Assembly: GCA_041392805.1 (NCBI GenBank)
Contig: JAWKLJ010000001.1
Span: 3,472,001 to 3,536,000, forward strand
Source of the DNA: Saprospiraceae bacterium
Lineage (GTDB): Bacteria > Bacteroidota > Bacteroidia > Chitinophagales > Saprospiraceae
DNA length: 64,000 nucleotides
Direction: 5' to 3'
The notes under the pieces were generated by a model. It made no database searches. It worked only from the letters and a program-made list of their open reading frames with translations, and was not told the origin of the DNA. The translations under genes and the position numbers were made by a program. Below, in pieces: positions 1-8,765 of the stretch; position 1 is the stretch's first letter, and the number at the start of each line of letters is the position of its first letter.

Positions 1-67
1 ACCAAAGAACCTAACTGGATAAAACGTTGCATTTTTTTTAACTATAAAAAATAATAGAACACTGTTG

Positions 68-1387
68 ATGGATCCCTTAAAGCAAAAATTTATAGAAAAG
101 GCCAATACGCTAAGAAATGAGGTCAAGGCTTTATTAAAGGAGCATGGAAACAAAAAAGTGGATGAAGTTACCCTCAGCCAGATTATAGGTGGCGCACGAA
201 GTATAAAGATGATGGTATGGGAAACTTCAGAACTCGACCCTATTGATGGTATCCGATTTAGAGGTTATTCCATTCCAGACCTGCAAAAACTACTACCTAA
301 AGGCCCTGGAGGAAAGGAGCCGCTACCAGAAGGACTTTTTTGGCTCATGCTGGTAGGCGAGATACCCACTAAGGAACAAGTGGATTGGCTGACGGATCAA
401 TGGCGACATCGCAGCAATATTCCTGAGCATACCTTTAGGGTCATCGACAGCCTCTCGCCAGATACCCATCCTATGACCCAATTCACGATCGCTATTGCCT
501 CACTACAAACAGAGAGTTGCTTTGCTCGTAGATATGACGAAGGCATCAAAAAATCTGAATACTGGGATCCAACTTATGAAGATGCCATGAACCTCATCGC
601 CCGATTACCTCGGGTAGCAGCCTACATCTATCGCCGAACTTATCATAATGGGGATCATATTTCGCCTGATTTCTCTTTAGATTGGGCAGGTAATTACGCA
701 CATATGCTAGGAATTCCGGAAGAGGACTTCAAAAGCTTAATGCGCCTTTACCTAACGATACACGCAGATCACGAGGGAGGTAATGCCTCCGCTCATACTA
801 CGCATTTGGTAGGGTCAACTTTAAGTGACGTTTATCTGTCGTTTAGTGCCGGGATGAATGCGCTTGCCGGACCACTTCACGGCTTAGCCAATCAAGAGGT
901 GATTAGGTTTATCTTTAAAATGCTAGATGCCTTAGGGACAACAAAACCTACCAATAGTCAAATTGCCGATTATGTAAAAAGCACCTTGGCAGCCGGACAA
1001 GTAATTCCTGGTTATGGCCATGCCGTATTGCGTACCCCTGATCCACGATTCCTTGCACAAAAAGAATTTGCAGAAGATTTTCTTCCTGATAGTGATATTG
1101 TACAGGTCGTTTGGAAACTTTTCGAAGTAGTGCCAGATATCTTAGAAGGGCTGGGAAAAGTTAAAAATCCTTGGCCAAATGTTGATGCACATTCTGGTGC
1201 CATTTTAGTCCATTACGGATTGAAAGAATACAGCTATTATACCGTCCTTTTTGGGGTATCCCGCGCCTTAGGTGTTTTATCTGCCCAATGTTGGTCACGA
1301 GCGCTGGGTTTACCTCTGGAGCGACCCAAATCTATTACAACAGACTGGATAAAGGAGTGGTTGGCAAAAGAAACGTCTCCTGCGTAA
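68..1387 (+). CDS. gltA: Citrate synthase, eukaryote-like type
   Basis: Condenses acetyl-CoA with oxaloacetate to citrate, the entry step of the TCA cycle, in the cytosol. The 439-residue protein carries the three expected catalytic residues at almost mitochondrial numbering: His271 in PLHGLANQEV, His318 in IPGYGHAVLR and Asp373 in NVDAHSGA. The segment GIRFRGYSIPDLQKLLP resembles animal mitochondrial citrate synthase more than the hexameric E. coli type. I chose the ATG at 68; a TTG three bases earlier is the only competing start. It is monocistronic in appearance, with gcvH 91 bases downstream. Function is secure from motifs; the eukaryote-like subclass is a recognition call. Confidence 0.96.
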   Translation: MDPLKQKFIEKANTLRNEVKALLKEHGNKKVDEVTLSQIIGGARSIKMMVWETSELDPIDGIRFRGYSIPDLQKLLPKGPGGKEPLPEGLFWLMLVGEIPTKEQVDWLTDQWRHRSNIPEHTFRVIDSLSPDTHPMTQFTIAIASLQTESCFARRYDEGIKKSEYWDPTYEDAMNLIARLPRVAAYIYRRTYHNGDHISPDFSLDWAGNYAHMLGIPEEDFKSLMRLYLTIHADHEGGNASAHTTHLVGSTLSDVYLSFSAGMNALAGPLHGLANQEVIRFIFKMLDALGTTKPTNSQIADYVKSTLAAGQVIPGYGHAVLRTPDPRFLAQKEFAEDFLPDSDIVQVVWKLFEVVPDILEGLGKVKNPWPNVDAHSGAILVHYGLKEYSYYTVLFGVSRALGVLSAQCWSRALGLPLERPKSITTDWIKEWLAKETSPA

Positions 1388-1478
1388 ACTAAGTTAAAGC
1401 CCTTTATTTTCTCCAAAATTTAGTTATTTTGGAAGTGGTTTAATTATCATTATTAACTAATACCAAATTATTCCGATA

Positions 1479-1874
1479 ATGGATTTTCCTAGTGATCTAA
1501 AATATACTGAAGAACACGAATGGGTTAGAATAGAAGATGGCAATATAGCTGTCGTCGGCATTACCGATTTCGCTCAAAAAGAATTAGATGAATTGGTGTA
1601 TGTTGAAGTCGAAACAGTTGGGGAAAAACTGGATAAAGATGATGTTTTTGGTACGGTCGAGGCGGTTAAGACGACTTCGGAATTATTTATGCCTGTTAGT
1701 GGTATCGTTCTTGAATTTAATTCAAAACTTGACGAAAGTGATGGCGATGAGCCCACACTTGTTAATGAATCTCCATACGACGAGGGCTGGATCATTAAAA
1801 TAGAGATGAGTGATCCTGAAGAATTAAATGATTTGATGGATGCTGAGGCTTACAAGGCCTTAGTGAGTGCATGA
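1479..1874 (+). CDS. gcvH: Glycine cleavage system H protein
   Basis: Lipoyl carrier of the glycine cleavage system, shuttling the aminomethyl group between the P, T and L proteins. The 131-residue length is normal. The lipoylation motif is visible around Lys64 (GTVEAVKTTSELF), and the N-terminal KYTEEHEWVR segment is typical of the family. No gcvP or gcvT is nearby, so the complex is encoded at dispersed loci. The VanZ-like gene follows after 109 bases. A short hairpin (TTGCTC/GAGCAA, 1876-1894) lies just after the stop but has no T tract, so I do not call it a terminator. Confidence 0.96.
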   Translation: MDFPSDLKYTEEHEWVRIEDGNIAVVGITDFAQKELDELVYVEVETVGEKLDKDDVFGTVEAVKTTSELFMPVSGIVLEFNSKLDESDGDEPTLVNESPYDEGWIIKIEMSDPEELNDLMDAEAYKALVSA

Positions 1875-1983
1875 TTTGCTCTTACGCCGAGCAAGGGTGG
1901 TCAGGCAGTAAAAAAAATAAAAAAATTAAACTGTTCACACACCCAAAAAAAAAGATTTTGCATCATATAATGTATAGTAGCGC

Positions 1984-2334
1984 TTGAGAGTATTTATTCC
2001 AGCTATTTTATGGGGGAGCTTTATTACAGCGATATCTGTCATGCCCAGTAAAAGCTTGCCTAAAATAGATTTAGAACTGGTATCCCCGGATAAACTTGCA
2101 CATGCGCTGGTTTATTCCATTTTAGCTTTGACTATTTTTTGGGGGCTTTCCCGAAAGGGAAATCTAAACCGAAAAACAATCATTATGGCTATTTGTCTCT
2201 GTTCTACCTACGGAATTCTTATGGAGATCACCCAGTATCTATTTTTTCCGGGTCGATATTTTGAATTCCTTGACATTATTGCTAATATTATCGGCTCAAT
2301 AGCGAGTCTATTATTTTTATATTTTTTTAAGTAA
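1984..2334 (+). CDS. VanZ-family small membrane protein
   Basis: A 116-residue polytopic membrane protein with four predicted hydrophobic segments. The VanZ-like signature is visible: PDKLAHALVYSILA near residue 35, an acidic YGILMEITQ helix, and FEFLDIIANIIGS near the C terminus. The start is a TTG at 1984; an in-frame TAG six bases upstream rules out a longer form, and the next in-frame ATG would remove the first membrane segment. The name comes from the vancomycin/teicoplanin resistance cluster, but most chromosomal members have no demonstrated role, and nothing here points to antibiotic resistance. It lies only 12 bases before tonB, so the two may be cotranscribed. Confidence 0.82.
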   Translation: MRVFIPAILWGSFITAISVMPSKSLPKIDLELVSPDKLAHALVYSILALTIFWGLSRKGNLNRKTIIMAICLCSTYGILMEITQYLFFPGRYFEFLDIIANIIGSIASLLFLYFFK

Positions 2335-2346
2335 AACCCTATCAGT

Positions 2347-3276
2347 ATGTTAGTGCTTGACGTGACAATCACAGGTGGTCAGTTAGGAGCTTTTACTGGA
2401 GCGATGGTCCTTGGGATCGCTGCATTGATTTTCATCATGCGGTATATCTACTCTGGTAGGTCTTCTAGCGGGTTGGCTGACAAATACGAGGGCCAGTCCA
2501 GTAGCGCTATGCTTAAAGGTAGAAATAAGTATCCAGAAGCTGATGTATTCAAGCTAAGTGGTACCTTTTTCAACCTTGGTATGGTCGTTGCTGTAGGCTT
2601 AACAGTATTGGCATTTGGGTGGACACAGTTCGATAAATCAATTGATGTGAGCCAATATATGGACACATTAGAGGAGGACATTGAGATTGAGCCTCCTCGG
2701 ACTGCTGAACCCCCTCCGCCGCCACCGCCGCCGCCACCACCTGTTATCCAGGAGGTGCCCGAGGAAGAGCTTATCGAAGAAGATGAGCCCGAATTTGTGG
2801 ACAATAGTATTTCCGAGGAAACTGCCGTCGAACGGCCTGATCCCGTTGTAGACGCTCCTCCGCCGCCCCCTCCTCCGCCACCGCCGCCACCAGAGCCTGA
2901 AGTGGAAGAGATTTTCAAAGTAGTGGAACAAATGCCTCGTTTCCCAGGTTGTGAAAACGAAGCAGGTGGTGAAGCTGCTAAGAAACAATGTGCAGATAAA
3001 AAGATGTTGGAGTTTATTTACAAAAACATCAAATATCCTGCTATTGCTCGCGAAAACGGTGTTGAAGGAACTTGTGTAATCCAATTCGTAGTAGAAAAAG
3101 ATGGTACCGTAACGGATGCCAAAGTTGTTCGCGATATTGGTGCGCAGTGTGGTGGAGAAGCCTTACGAGTAGTCAACATGATGAATTCAGAAAACATCAA
3201 GTGGACACCTGGTAAGCAGCGTGGACGACCTGTAAGGGTGCAGTTCAACTTGCCTGTTCGTTTCAAACTTGAGTAG
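2347..3276 (+). CDS. tonB: Energy transducer TonB
   Basis: Inner-membrane protein that couples proton motive force (through ExbB/ExbD) to TonB-dependent outer membrane transporters. The 309-residue protein has two hydrophobic segments (about 12-32 and 75-95). A periplasmic linker with two polyproline runs separated by an acidic stretch follows (about 115-185). The C-terminal TonB domain includes YPAIARENGVEG, FVVEKDGTV and KWTPGKQRGRPVRVQFNLPV. Two membrane segments and four cysteines in the C-terminal half (FPGCENE, QCADKK, GTCVIQF and AQCGGE) are somewhat unusual for TonB. A strong terminator follows. No exbB/exbD is adjacent. Confidence 0.92.
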   Translation: MLVLDVTITGGQLGAFTGAMVLGIAALIFIMRYIYSGRSSSGLADKYEGQSSSAMLKGRNKYPEADVFKLSGTFFNLGMVVAVGLTVLAFGWTQFDKSIDVSQYMDTLEEDIEIEPPRTAEPPPPPPPPPPPVIQEVPEEELIEEDEPEFVDNSISEETAVERPDPVVDAPPPPPPPPPPPPEPEVEEIFKVVEQMPRFPGCENEAGGEAAKKQCADKKMLEFIYKNIKYPAIARENGVEGTCVIQFVVEKDGTVTDAKVVRDIGAQCGGEALRVVNMMNSENIKWTPGKQRGRPVRVQFNLPVRFKLE

Positions 3277-3296
3277 CAGTTATATGGCTTTCTGCC

Positions 3297-3335
3297 AAAA
3301 CGGCTAAATCCCTTGGGGTTTAGCCGTTTTTTTTT
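3297..3335 (+). terminator. Intrinsic terminator after tonB
   Basis: CGGCTAAA pairs with TTTAGCCG around a GC-rich inner stem, and the arms extend outward as AAAA/TTTT. A run of nine T follows on the plus strand (3327-3335). It lies 20 bases after the tonB stop codon. Confidence 0.93.
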
Positions 3336-3442
3336 GAAGCAACTTTTCCGTTAAAGGGACGTTTTTATTCTAATACACACTAAGAATCTTGTGTTCATTC
3401 CTTATCTTGTATGACTGAATAATTTTTTTAAATGCCTGGCTT

Positions 3443-5251
3443 ATGAATGTACGGCGAATTTTGCCCCTTTTATTGCTGCTCTCCCTTCTTACAGTATCTC
3501 TGTATGCCCAGGAGCCGCAATTAGCCCAACAATATTTTCGTGACGGCGAATTTGAGAAAGCGGCTGTTTTGTACGAAAAGTTATATGAAAAGAATAACAA
3601 AAACGACTTTTTTTTCGATCGTTATGTCGAATGCCTTATGGCAATGGAAGACTTTCAAAAAGGAGAAGCAGTCATCAGTCGTCAATTGAAAAAAACGCCT
3701 GACAATGTTAATCTTTACGTGAGCTATGGCAAACTCCTTGAACAGCAGTTTAAAGATGAGGAAGCGAAAAAGATGTATGCCCAAGCCATTGTCAACTTAC
3801 CCAAAGAGCAATATCAGATTACTCGACTTGCTAATTCCTTTCTTTCTTTAACGAAATACGAAGAAGCCATCGCTACCTATGAAAAAGGAGCACAGCTATT
3901 GAGAGATGATCGCATTTTCTCTTACAACCTGGGGGATCTTTATCGCCGAAAGGGCGATATTCCTAAAATGATTCAAAACTACCTCAATAGCTTGGATGAC
4001 AGGCCTGAGCGTTTGAATAATATGAAAACTATTTTTCAGCGCTATTTGCTAGAAGAAGATTATAAAGAGCTGCAAACCCAACTATACGCCCGCCTGCAAA
4101 AGGAAGAAAACGCCATCCACCTCAATGAAATGCTAACCTGGGTGTTTATCCAGCGTAAAGATTATTCCAATGCTTTTAGGCAAGTAAAAGCCCTAGACCG
4201 TCGATTCGGAGAAAATGGCGGCCGTATCTATCGCCTTGCTCAAATCGCAGCTGCCGATAAAGGCTATGATGCAGCCATTGCTGCCTATGAGTATATCGTG
4301 GAGAATAAAGGCATGGCCTCTACCTTTTATATAGATGCTAAACGAGAAGCCTTGCGTTGCCGCCGAAATAAGCTGGTTGAAGGCTATAACTATACCCAGG
4401 AAGATTTGAAGATATTAGAGTCTCAATACGAAAGTTTTCTAACTGAATTTGGGCGATCACGGGCAACAGCAGGAATTGTGCTAGAATTGGGCGAACTACA
4501 GGCCTTCTATCTTAATGATTTGGATGCAGCCATTGCCATTTTAAATGAAATGATTCATTTGCCGGGTATTGATCCCCAGTTAGAAGCTAATGGCAAATTG
4601 AGTTTGGCTGATTTTTACCTGATGAAAGGCGAAGTATGGGAGTCTACACTGCTATATTCTCAGGTAGACAAGGCCTTCAAAGAAGACATTCTTGGGCATG
4701 AAGCACGTTTTCGAAACGCCAAATTATCTTATTTCAATGGTGACTTTCAATGGGCGCAAACCCAATTTGACATCCTGAAAGCCTCTACTTCTCGCCTAAT
4801 CGCCAATGACGCCTTGGATTTATCCGTTTTCATCATGGACAATTTGGGTCTTGATACGACGGAAACTGCCTTGATTATGTATTCACAAGCCGAATTATTG
4901 GTCTTCCAAAACCGATTTGAGGAAGCCTTTACAAAAATGGACAGCTTGCTGATTGCCTTTCCGGAGCATTCCCTGCAAGATGATGTCCTTTACCTGAAAG
5001 CTACGGTATTCAAAAAGAAAAGAGAATATGAAAAAGCTGCGGCCTTGTATCAAATGATTATAGAAAAATACAATGAAGAAATCCGAGCGGATAACGCGCT
5101 ATTTGCCTTGGCTGAATTATACGAAACGCATCTAAATGATTTAGAAAAAGCCAAATCATTGTATGAAACCTTATTTATAGATTATTCGGGGAGCACATTT
5201 GCCGTTGAAGCCCGGAAAAGGTTTAGAAGGCTCCGAGGTGATGATATCTAA
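3443..5251 (+). CDS. Exported tetratricopeptide-repeat protein
   Basis: A 602-residue protein with a clear signal peptide (MNVRRILPLLLLLSLL..YAQ), so it is exported to the periplasm or membrane. The rest is almost entirely alpha-helical TPR-type repeats: YFRDGEFEKAAVLYEKLY near residue 30, LTKYEEAIATYEKGAQ near 140, and YEKAAALYQMIIEKY near 540. No catalytic domain or transmembrane helix follows the signal. TPR proteins are usually scaffolds, but the partner cannot be read from the sequence. It stands alone between two strong terminators, so it is probably monocistronic. Confidence 0.85.
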   Translation: MNVRRILPLLLLLSLLTVSLYAQEPQLAQQYFRDGEFEKAAVLYEKLYEKNNKNDFFFDRYVECLMAMEDFQKGEAVISRQLKKTPDNVNLYVSYGKLLEQQFKDEEAKKMYAQAIVNLPKEQYQITRLANSFLSLTKYEEAIATYEKGAQLLRDDRIFSYNLGDLYRRKGDIPKMIQNYLNSLDDRPERLNNMKTIFQRYLLEEDYKELQTQLYARLQKEENAIHLNEMLTWVFIQRKDYSNAFRQVKALDRRFGENGGRIYRLAQIAAADKGYDAAIAAYEYIVENKGMASTFYIDAKREALRCRRNKLVEGYNYTQEDLKILESQYESFLTEFGRSRATAGIVLELGELQAFYLNDLDAAIAILNEMIHLPGIDPQLEANGKLSLADFYLMKGEVWESTLLYSQVDKAFKEDILGHEARFRNAKLSYFNGDFQWAQTQFDILKASTSRLIANDALDLSVFIMDNLGLDTTETALIMYSQAELLVFQNRFEEAFTKMDSLLIAFPEHSLQDDVLYLKATVFKKKREYEKAAALYQMIIEKYNEEIRADNALFALAELYETHLNDLEKAKSLYETLFIDYSGSTFAVEARKRFRRLRGDDI

Positions 5252-5288
5252 GGCATTGATTGGTTAGTGCATTCGGCACTAGGCACAC

Positions 5289-5331
5289 AAAAAAGTGAAT
5301 AGAAATGTTGTACATTTCTATTCACTTTTTT
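5289..5331. terminator. Bidirectional terminator between the TPR gene and rpmH
   Basis: A perfect 19-bp inverted repeat (arms 5289-5307 and 5313-5331, loop TTGTA) begins with six A and ends with six T. It can therefore act as an intrinsic terminator on either strand, serving the converging TPR gene and rpmH. Confidence 0.93.
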
Positions 5332-5390
5332 GATAGATGAATAACTCGAAAAGATATGCGAACACGCTTTCCTTGCTAAAAAATTAGCAA

Positions 5391-5546
5391 TTATTTGATG
5401 TGTTTTTCGTCAGACACAGTCAATTTAGCACGGCCTTTCGCACGACGGCGAGCCAATACCTTACGACCATTTTTGCTACTCATACGAGCCCTGAATCCAT
5501 GCTTATTTGCACGCTTTCTTTTTGAAGGTTGAAAAGTCCTTTTCAT
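5391..5546 (-). CDS. rpmH: 50S ribosomal protein L34
   Basis: The reverse strand encodes a 51-residue, highly basic protein beginning MKRTFQPSKRKRANKHGF and continuing with GRKVLARRRAKGRAKLTVSD, the canonical L34 sequence. It is short enough to be missed by ORF length cut-offs. It is a structural component of the large ribosomal subunit. It is the last gene of the minus-strand run serS, zinc peptidase, frr, rpmH, and has its own promoter (5594-5624) just upstream. The usual rpmH partners dnaA and rnpA are not in this window. Confidence 0.97.
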   Translation of the reverse strand: MKRTFQPSKRKRANKHGFRARMSSKNGRKVLARRRAKGRAKLTVSDEKHIK

Positions 5547-5593
5547 TTCTACACGCTTTTATTGCCGATCTAATGATTTTCCGAAAAGAGGCA

Positions 5594-5624
5594 CAAAAAT
5601 ACAGCTATATTCCAATTTTGCAAA
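5594..5624 (-). promoter_or_regulatory. Bacteroidota-type promoter of rpmH
   Basis: Read on the minus strand, TTTG at 5624-5621 is followed after exactly 19 bases by TATTTTTG at 5601-5594. This matches the Bacteroidota sigma-ABfr consensus (TTTG at -33, TAnnTTTG at -7). Transcription would begin about 40 bases before the rpmH ATG. Confidence 0.75.
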
Positions 5625-5634
5625 TCGAAAAGCA

Positions 5635-6198
5635 TTAAATCGTCATAATGTCTTTTTCTTTTACTTCTACGAGGCCATCAATTTTTTTTGTATAGCTATT
5701 AGTTAGCTCCTGAATCTGATCCTCTTTTCGTTTTCCAGCGTCCTCTGGGTAGCCTTCTTTTATGGCCTTTTTAATACTATCCATGCCCTCTTTTCTTGCG
5801 TTTCGGATGCCCACTTTGGATTCTTCGCCCAATGCTTTGGTCTTTTTGACAAAATCCTTTCTCCGCTCTTCCGTTAATGGAGGGATATTAAGAATAATAA
5901 CCTCTCCATTATTTTGAGGTGTAAGGCCTAAATTGGCTTCAAAAATAGCCTTTTCAATGGGGCCTAACATGTTTTTTTCCCAGGGCTGGATATTTAATGT
6001 TCTTGCATCCGAGGTTGAGATATTAGATACCTGACTCAATGGTGTGGGTGAGCCATAATAAGGAACTAAGATACCATGCAACATCGCTGTTGATGCCTTA
6101 CCGGTTCTAATTTTCACCAATTCTTTTTGTAAGTGATCGATGGCAGCCTGCATAGCTTCTTCTGTCATCTCCAAAATCATTTGAATATCGTCCTCCAT
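5635..6198 (-). CDS. frr: Ribosome recycling factor
   Basis: With EF-G, splits post-termination ribosomes. The sequence shows LVKIRTGKASTAMLHGILV with the conserved arginine, then YYGSPTPLSQVSNIS, PWEKNMLGPIEKAI, LGLTPQNNGEVI and PPLTEERRKDFVKK, all standard RRF motifs. I start it at the ATG at 6198 (MEDDIQMILEM), giving 187 residues, the usual length. A longer reading from 6261 would add 21 residues and overlap the upstream peptidase gene. It lies 40 bases downstream of the zinc peptidase gene and is probably cotranscribed with it. Confidence 0.95.
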   Translation of the reverse strand: MEDDIQMILEMTEEAMQAAIDHLQKELVKIRTGKASTAMLHGILVPYYGSPTPLSQVSNISTSDARTLNIQPWEKNMLGPIEKAIFEANLGLTPQNNGEVIILNIPPLTEERRKDFVKKTKALGEESKVGIRNARKEGMDSIKKAIKEGYPEDAGKRKEDQIQELTNSYTKKIDGLVEVKEKDIMTI

Positions 6199-6238
6199 AA
6201 TTTGGATTATTTGATCTATAATAAAACGATTTATTTTT

Positions 6239-6940
6239 TTAATTTCTCCTATTTGAAGCATACTTACGCAAGAGGTATACTAAAATCACGAGGGCTGATA
6301 AAGCAGCTACCACATAAGTCAAGGCCGCCCATTTCAAAGCATCTTTTGCCCCCTCATATTCTCCACCTTTCAGTACGCCACTATTATCCAGCCAAGCCAA
6401 GGCTCGGTTACTGGCATCAAATTCAACCGGCAGCGTAACCAAGCTGAACAAGGCCGTAACGAAAAAGGTGGCAATCGTGATGAGAAGCAAAGTCGAGTTA
6501 TTGCCTGCTCCCCATGCGCCCAATGCAAACATCAGCAAAAATTGTTGGGCCCTTGAAGCAACATTGACGATAGGAACAATCGAAGAGCGAAACTTCAGCC
6601 AAACATAAGCATTTGCATGTTGGACAGCATGGCCACATTCGTGCGCAGCGACTGCTGCGGAGGCGATATGACGTCCGTGGTAGACATTGGGGCTCAAATT
6701 GACTACCTTCTTCATTGGATTGTAATGGTCCGTTAACATGCCTTTACCCTCTACTATATCAACATCATGAATATCGTAATGTTTTAACATTGCCTGAGCA
6801 ACTTCTCTCCCACTCATACCATTGCGCAGCGGCACTTGGCTATATTGACTAAATTTTGATTTTAGCCGATTGCTAACGATCATGCCAATGAAAGAAAAAA
6901 TGCCCGTAATGACAATAAATCCGAAGTAAATTCCTCCCAT
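6239..6940 (-). CDS. Membrane zinc metallopeptidase (YugP-like)
   Basis: A 233-residue integral membrane protein with a HECGH zinc-binding motif (His100-Glu101-His104), preceded by ASAAVAAHE. An N-terminal membrane segment (about 4-22) and three C-terminal segments (about 120-230) flank it. The layout and the MKKVVNLSPNVYHGRHIASAA context match the YugP-type neutral zinc metallopeptidase family, whose substrates are unknown. It lies between serS (39 bases upstream) and frr. The catalytic motif is intact, so it is probably active. Confidence 0.88.
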   Translation of the reverse strand: MGGIYFGFIVITGIFSFIGMIVSNRLKSKFSQYSQVPLRNGMSGREVAQAMLKHYDIHDVDIVEGKGMLTDHYNPMKKVVNLSPNVYHGRHIASAAVAAHECGHAVQHANAYVWLKFRSSIVPIVNVASRAQQFLLMFALGAWGAGNNSTLLLITIATFFVTALFSLVTLPVEFDASNRALAWLDNSGVLKGGEYEGAKDALKWAALTYVVAALSALVILVYLLRKYASNRRN

Positions 6941-6979
6941 GCTAATTAAATTGAGTTTTGCTAATCAAAACAGCAACTG

Positions 6980-8257
6980 TTAATCAATCAGGTCAAAACC
7001 TGTATAGGATTGCAATACTTTTGGAATAACGATTCCCTTGGGGCTTTGGTTGTTTTCTAAAATAGCGGCGATGATCCTAGCCAGCGCCAAGGCACTCCCA
7101 TTAAGGGTATGCGTTAGTTGGTTGCCATTTTCGCTTTTATAACGCAATTTAAGTCGATTACTCTGAAATGTTTCAAAGTTAGAAACAGAACTTACTTCCA
7201 ACCAACGTTTTTGTGCGGCAGAATAAACCTCAAAATCATAAGTTAGTGCGGACGTAAACCCGAGATCTCCTCCGCAAAGCCTTAAAATGCGGTAAGGCAA
7301 TTCCAGTTTTTGTAACAGCCCTTCCACATGTGCCACCATTTCATCAAGGGCCTGATAAGACCTTTCGGGGTGCTCAATTCGAACAATTTCAACTTTATCG
7401 AACTGGTGCACTCGGTTTAAGCCCCTTACGTGGGCACCATATGAACCCGCCTCTCTCCGAAAACAAGGCGTATAAGCCGTCAGCCTAATGGGAAAATCAT
7501 CTTCCTTTATAATGACGTCGCGAAAAATATTAGTCACGGGTACCTCAGCCGTAGGAATCAAATAAAGATTATCCTTGGGGGCATAATACATCTGTCCTTC
7601 TTTGTCGGGTAGCTGCCCCGTTGCATATGCCGTATCTTCGTTCACCAAGAGCGGGGGAATGACCTCTTCATAACCTGCCTTATTAGCCTCATCTAGGAAA
7701 AAGCTAATTAGGCTCCTTACCAATTTTGCGCCTTTAGCTCGAAATACAGGAAAGCCTGAACCCGTTATTTTAACCCCAAGTTCCAAATCAAAAATACCAT
7801 ATTTAGTTGCTAACTCCCAATGTGGCAAGGCATCTTCGCCTAGTTCCGGAAGAGGATCTTTCCACGCTTTGGCAACCTCGTTGTCCTGGTCAGAATGGCC
7901 TGGGGGTACGGATGGGTGAGGGATATTAGGCAGGATCACAAGCGTCTCTGCCAGCGCCTCCTTTGTGGCCTTAAGGTCATCTTCCAGCTGGCTTACGCCT
8001 TCTTTGAGTGCGTTAACCTTTAGCTTTAGTTGGTCGGCTTCTTCTTTTTTACCTTGTTTGAAAAAGTCGCCAATCGATTTAGACAACGCGTTTCTTTCTG
8101 CTAATATATTGTCCAGTTCTGTTTGAACGACTTTACGTTTTTCATCGAGGTCGAGCACTTTATCAACAATATTCCAATCTTTTTCGGGAAAGTTTCGTAC
8201 TTTCAACCCTTCCAAAATGCGTTCCTTGTTTTCTTTGATAAAACTAATCTCAAGCAT
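6980..8257 (-). CDS. serS: Seryl-tRNA synthetase
   Basis: Charges tRNA-Ser and tRNA-Sec with serine. The 425-residue length is normal. The N-terminal 110 residues form the tRNA-binding coiled coil (charged heptads around KKEEADQLKLKVNALK). The class II catalytic core follows, with motif 2 TPCFRREAGSYG and motif 3 NGSALALARIIAAI. It is the first gene of the minus-strand housekeeping run. A TATCTTTG (-7-like) box lies at 8348-8341, but no clear -33 box is seen. Confidence 0.97.
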   Translation of the reverse strand: MLEISFIKENKERILEGLKVRNFPEKDWNIVDKVLDLDEKRKVVQTELDNILAERNALSKSIGDFFKQGKKEEADQLKLKVNALKEGVSQLEDDLKATKEALAETLVILPNIPHPSVPPGHSDQDNEVAKAWKDPLPELGEDALPHWELATKYGIFDLELGVKITGSGFPVFRAKGAKLVRSLISFFLDEANKAGYEEVIPPLLVNEDTAYATGQLPDKEGQMYYAPKDNLYLIPTAEVPVTNIFRDVIIKEDDFPIRLTAYTPCFRREAGSYGAHVRGLNRVHQFDKVEIVRIEHPERSYQALDEMVAHVEGLLQKLELPYRILRLCGGDLGFTSALTYDFEVYSAAQKRWLEVSSVSNFETFQSNRLKLRYKSENGNQLTHTLNGSALALARIIAAILENNQSPKGIVIPKVLQSYTGFDLID

Positions 8258-8765
8258 AGCGGTTGTTAAAGTTTTTAAAAAGTTAGGGGTTTTTAGTGTA
8301 GAAATGAACTATATCTACGTAATTTGGTTAGATTTTTTTGCAAAGATACTATTTGAATTTAAAAATTAAATGTATTTTTGCTGTGACAAAAACGCAGAAG
8401 CGCCCCACACTACTTACATCTTTCAATTAAATTCGGTAGAGGTGTTCATTTTTCAACTCTTGCTTTTTCCCACTTTACAGCAAATGAGTTGGATGGTTTT
8501 GAGGGATTTTATTGTAAAAACATACTTATTATTCTATTGATCTCCAAAACTTAAACCCATTAAGGGGTATGCTTTGTCTTAAAAAAACAAAAGAATCTCG
8601 CGTAGTTTTATATTCCAATTGATAAAAGTCTGCCATTCTAAAGTGAAACATTTATCCCTTGGATATAATTCCTGAAAGAATTTTTATTTCGAATAAAATC
8701 AAGTTTTTAATCAATTTATAGAACCATTCTTTGGATTCTCATTTTAACACCATATTGTCAGCATT
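8258..8765. other. 508-bp divergent intergenic region between serS and rho
   Basis: No coding sequence is visible. A TATCTTTG box on the minus strand (8348-8341) can serve serS. A plus-strand promoter candidate lies at 8352-8380. About 385 AT-rich bases then separate that promoter from the rho ATG. I see no T-tract hairpin or known riboswitch in this stretch. Confidence 0.6.
8352..8380 (+). promoter_or_regulatory. Candidate promoter directed toward rho
   Basis: TTTG at 8352-8355 and TATTTTTG at 8373-8380, spaced by 17 bases, resemble the Bacteroidota TTTG/TAnnTTTG promoter. The spacing is slightly short. It would give rho a leader of about 380 bases. Confidence 0.45.

Noticed and set aside
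1876..1894. Terminator after gcvH
   Set aside because: Only a six-bp stem with no nearby T tract.
2448..3084. Glycine- and arginine-rich reading frames opposite tonB
   Set aside because: They are the antisense of the polyproline runs in tonB and have no features of their own.
5391..8257. Possible replication origin near rpmH
   Set aside because: No dnaA, dnaN, rnpA or yidC is present and no DnaA-box cluster was seen.
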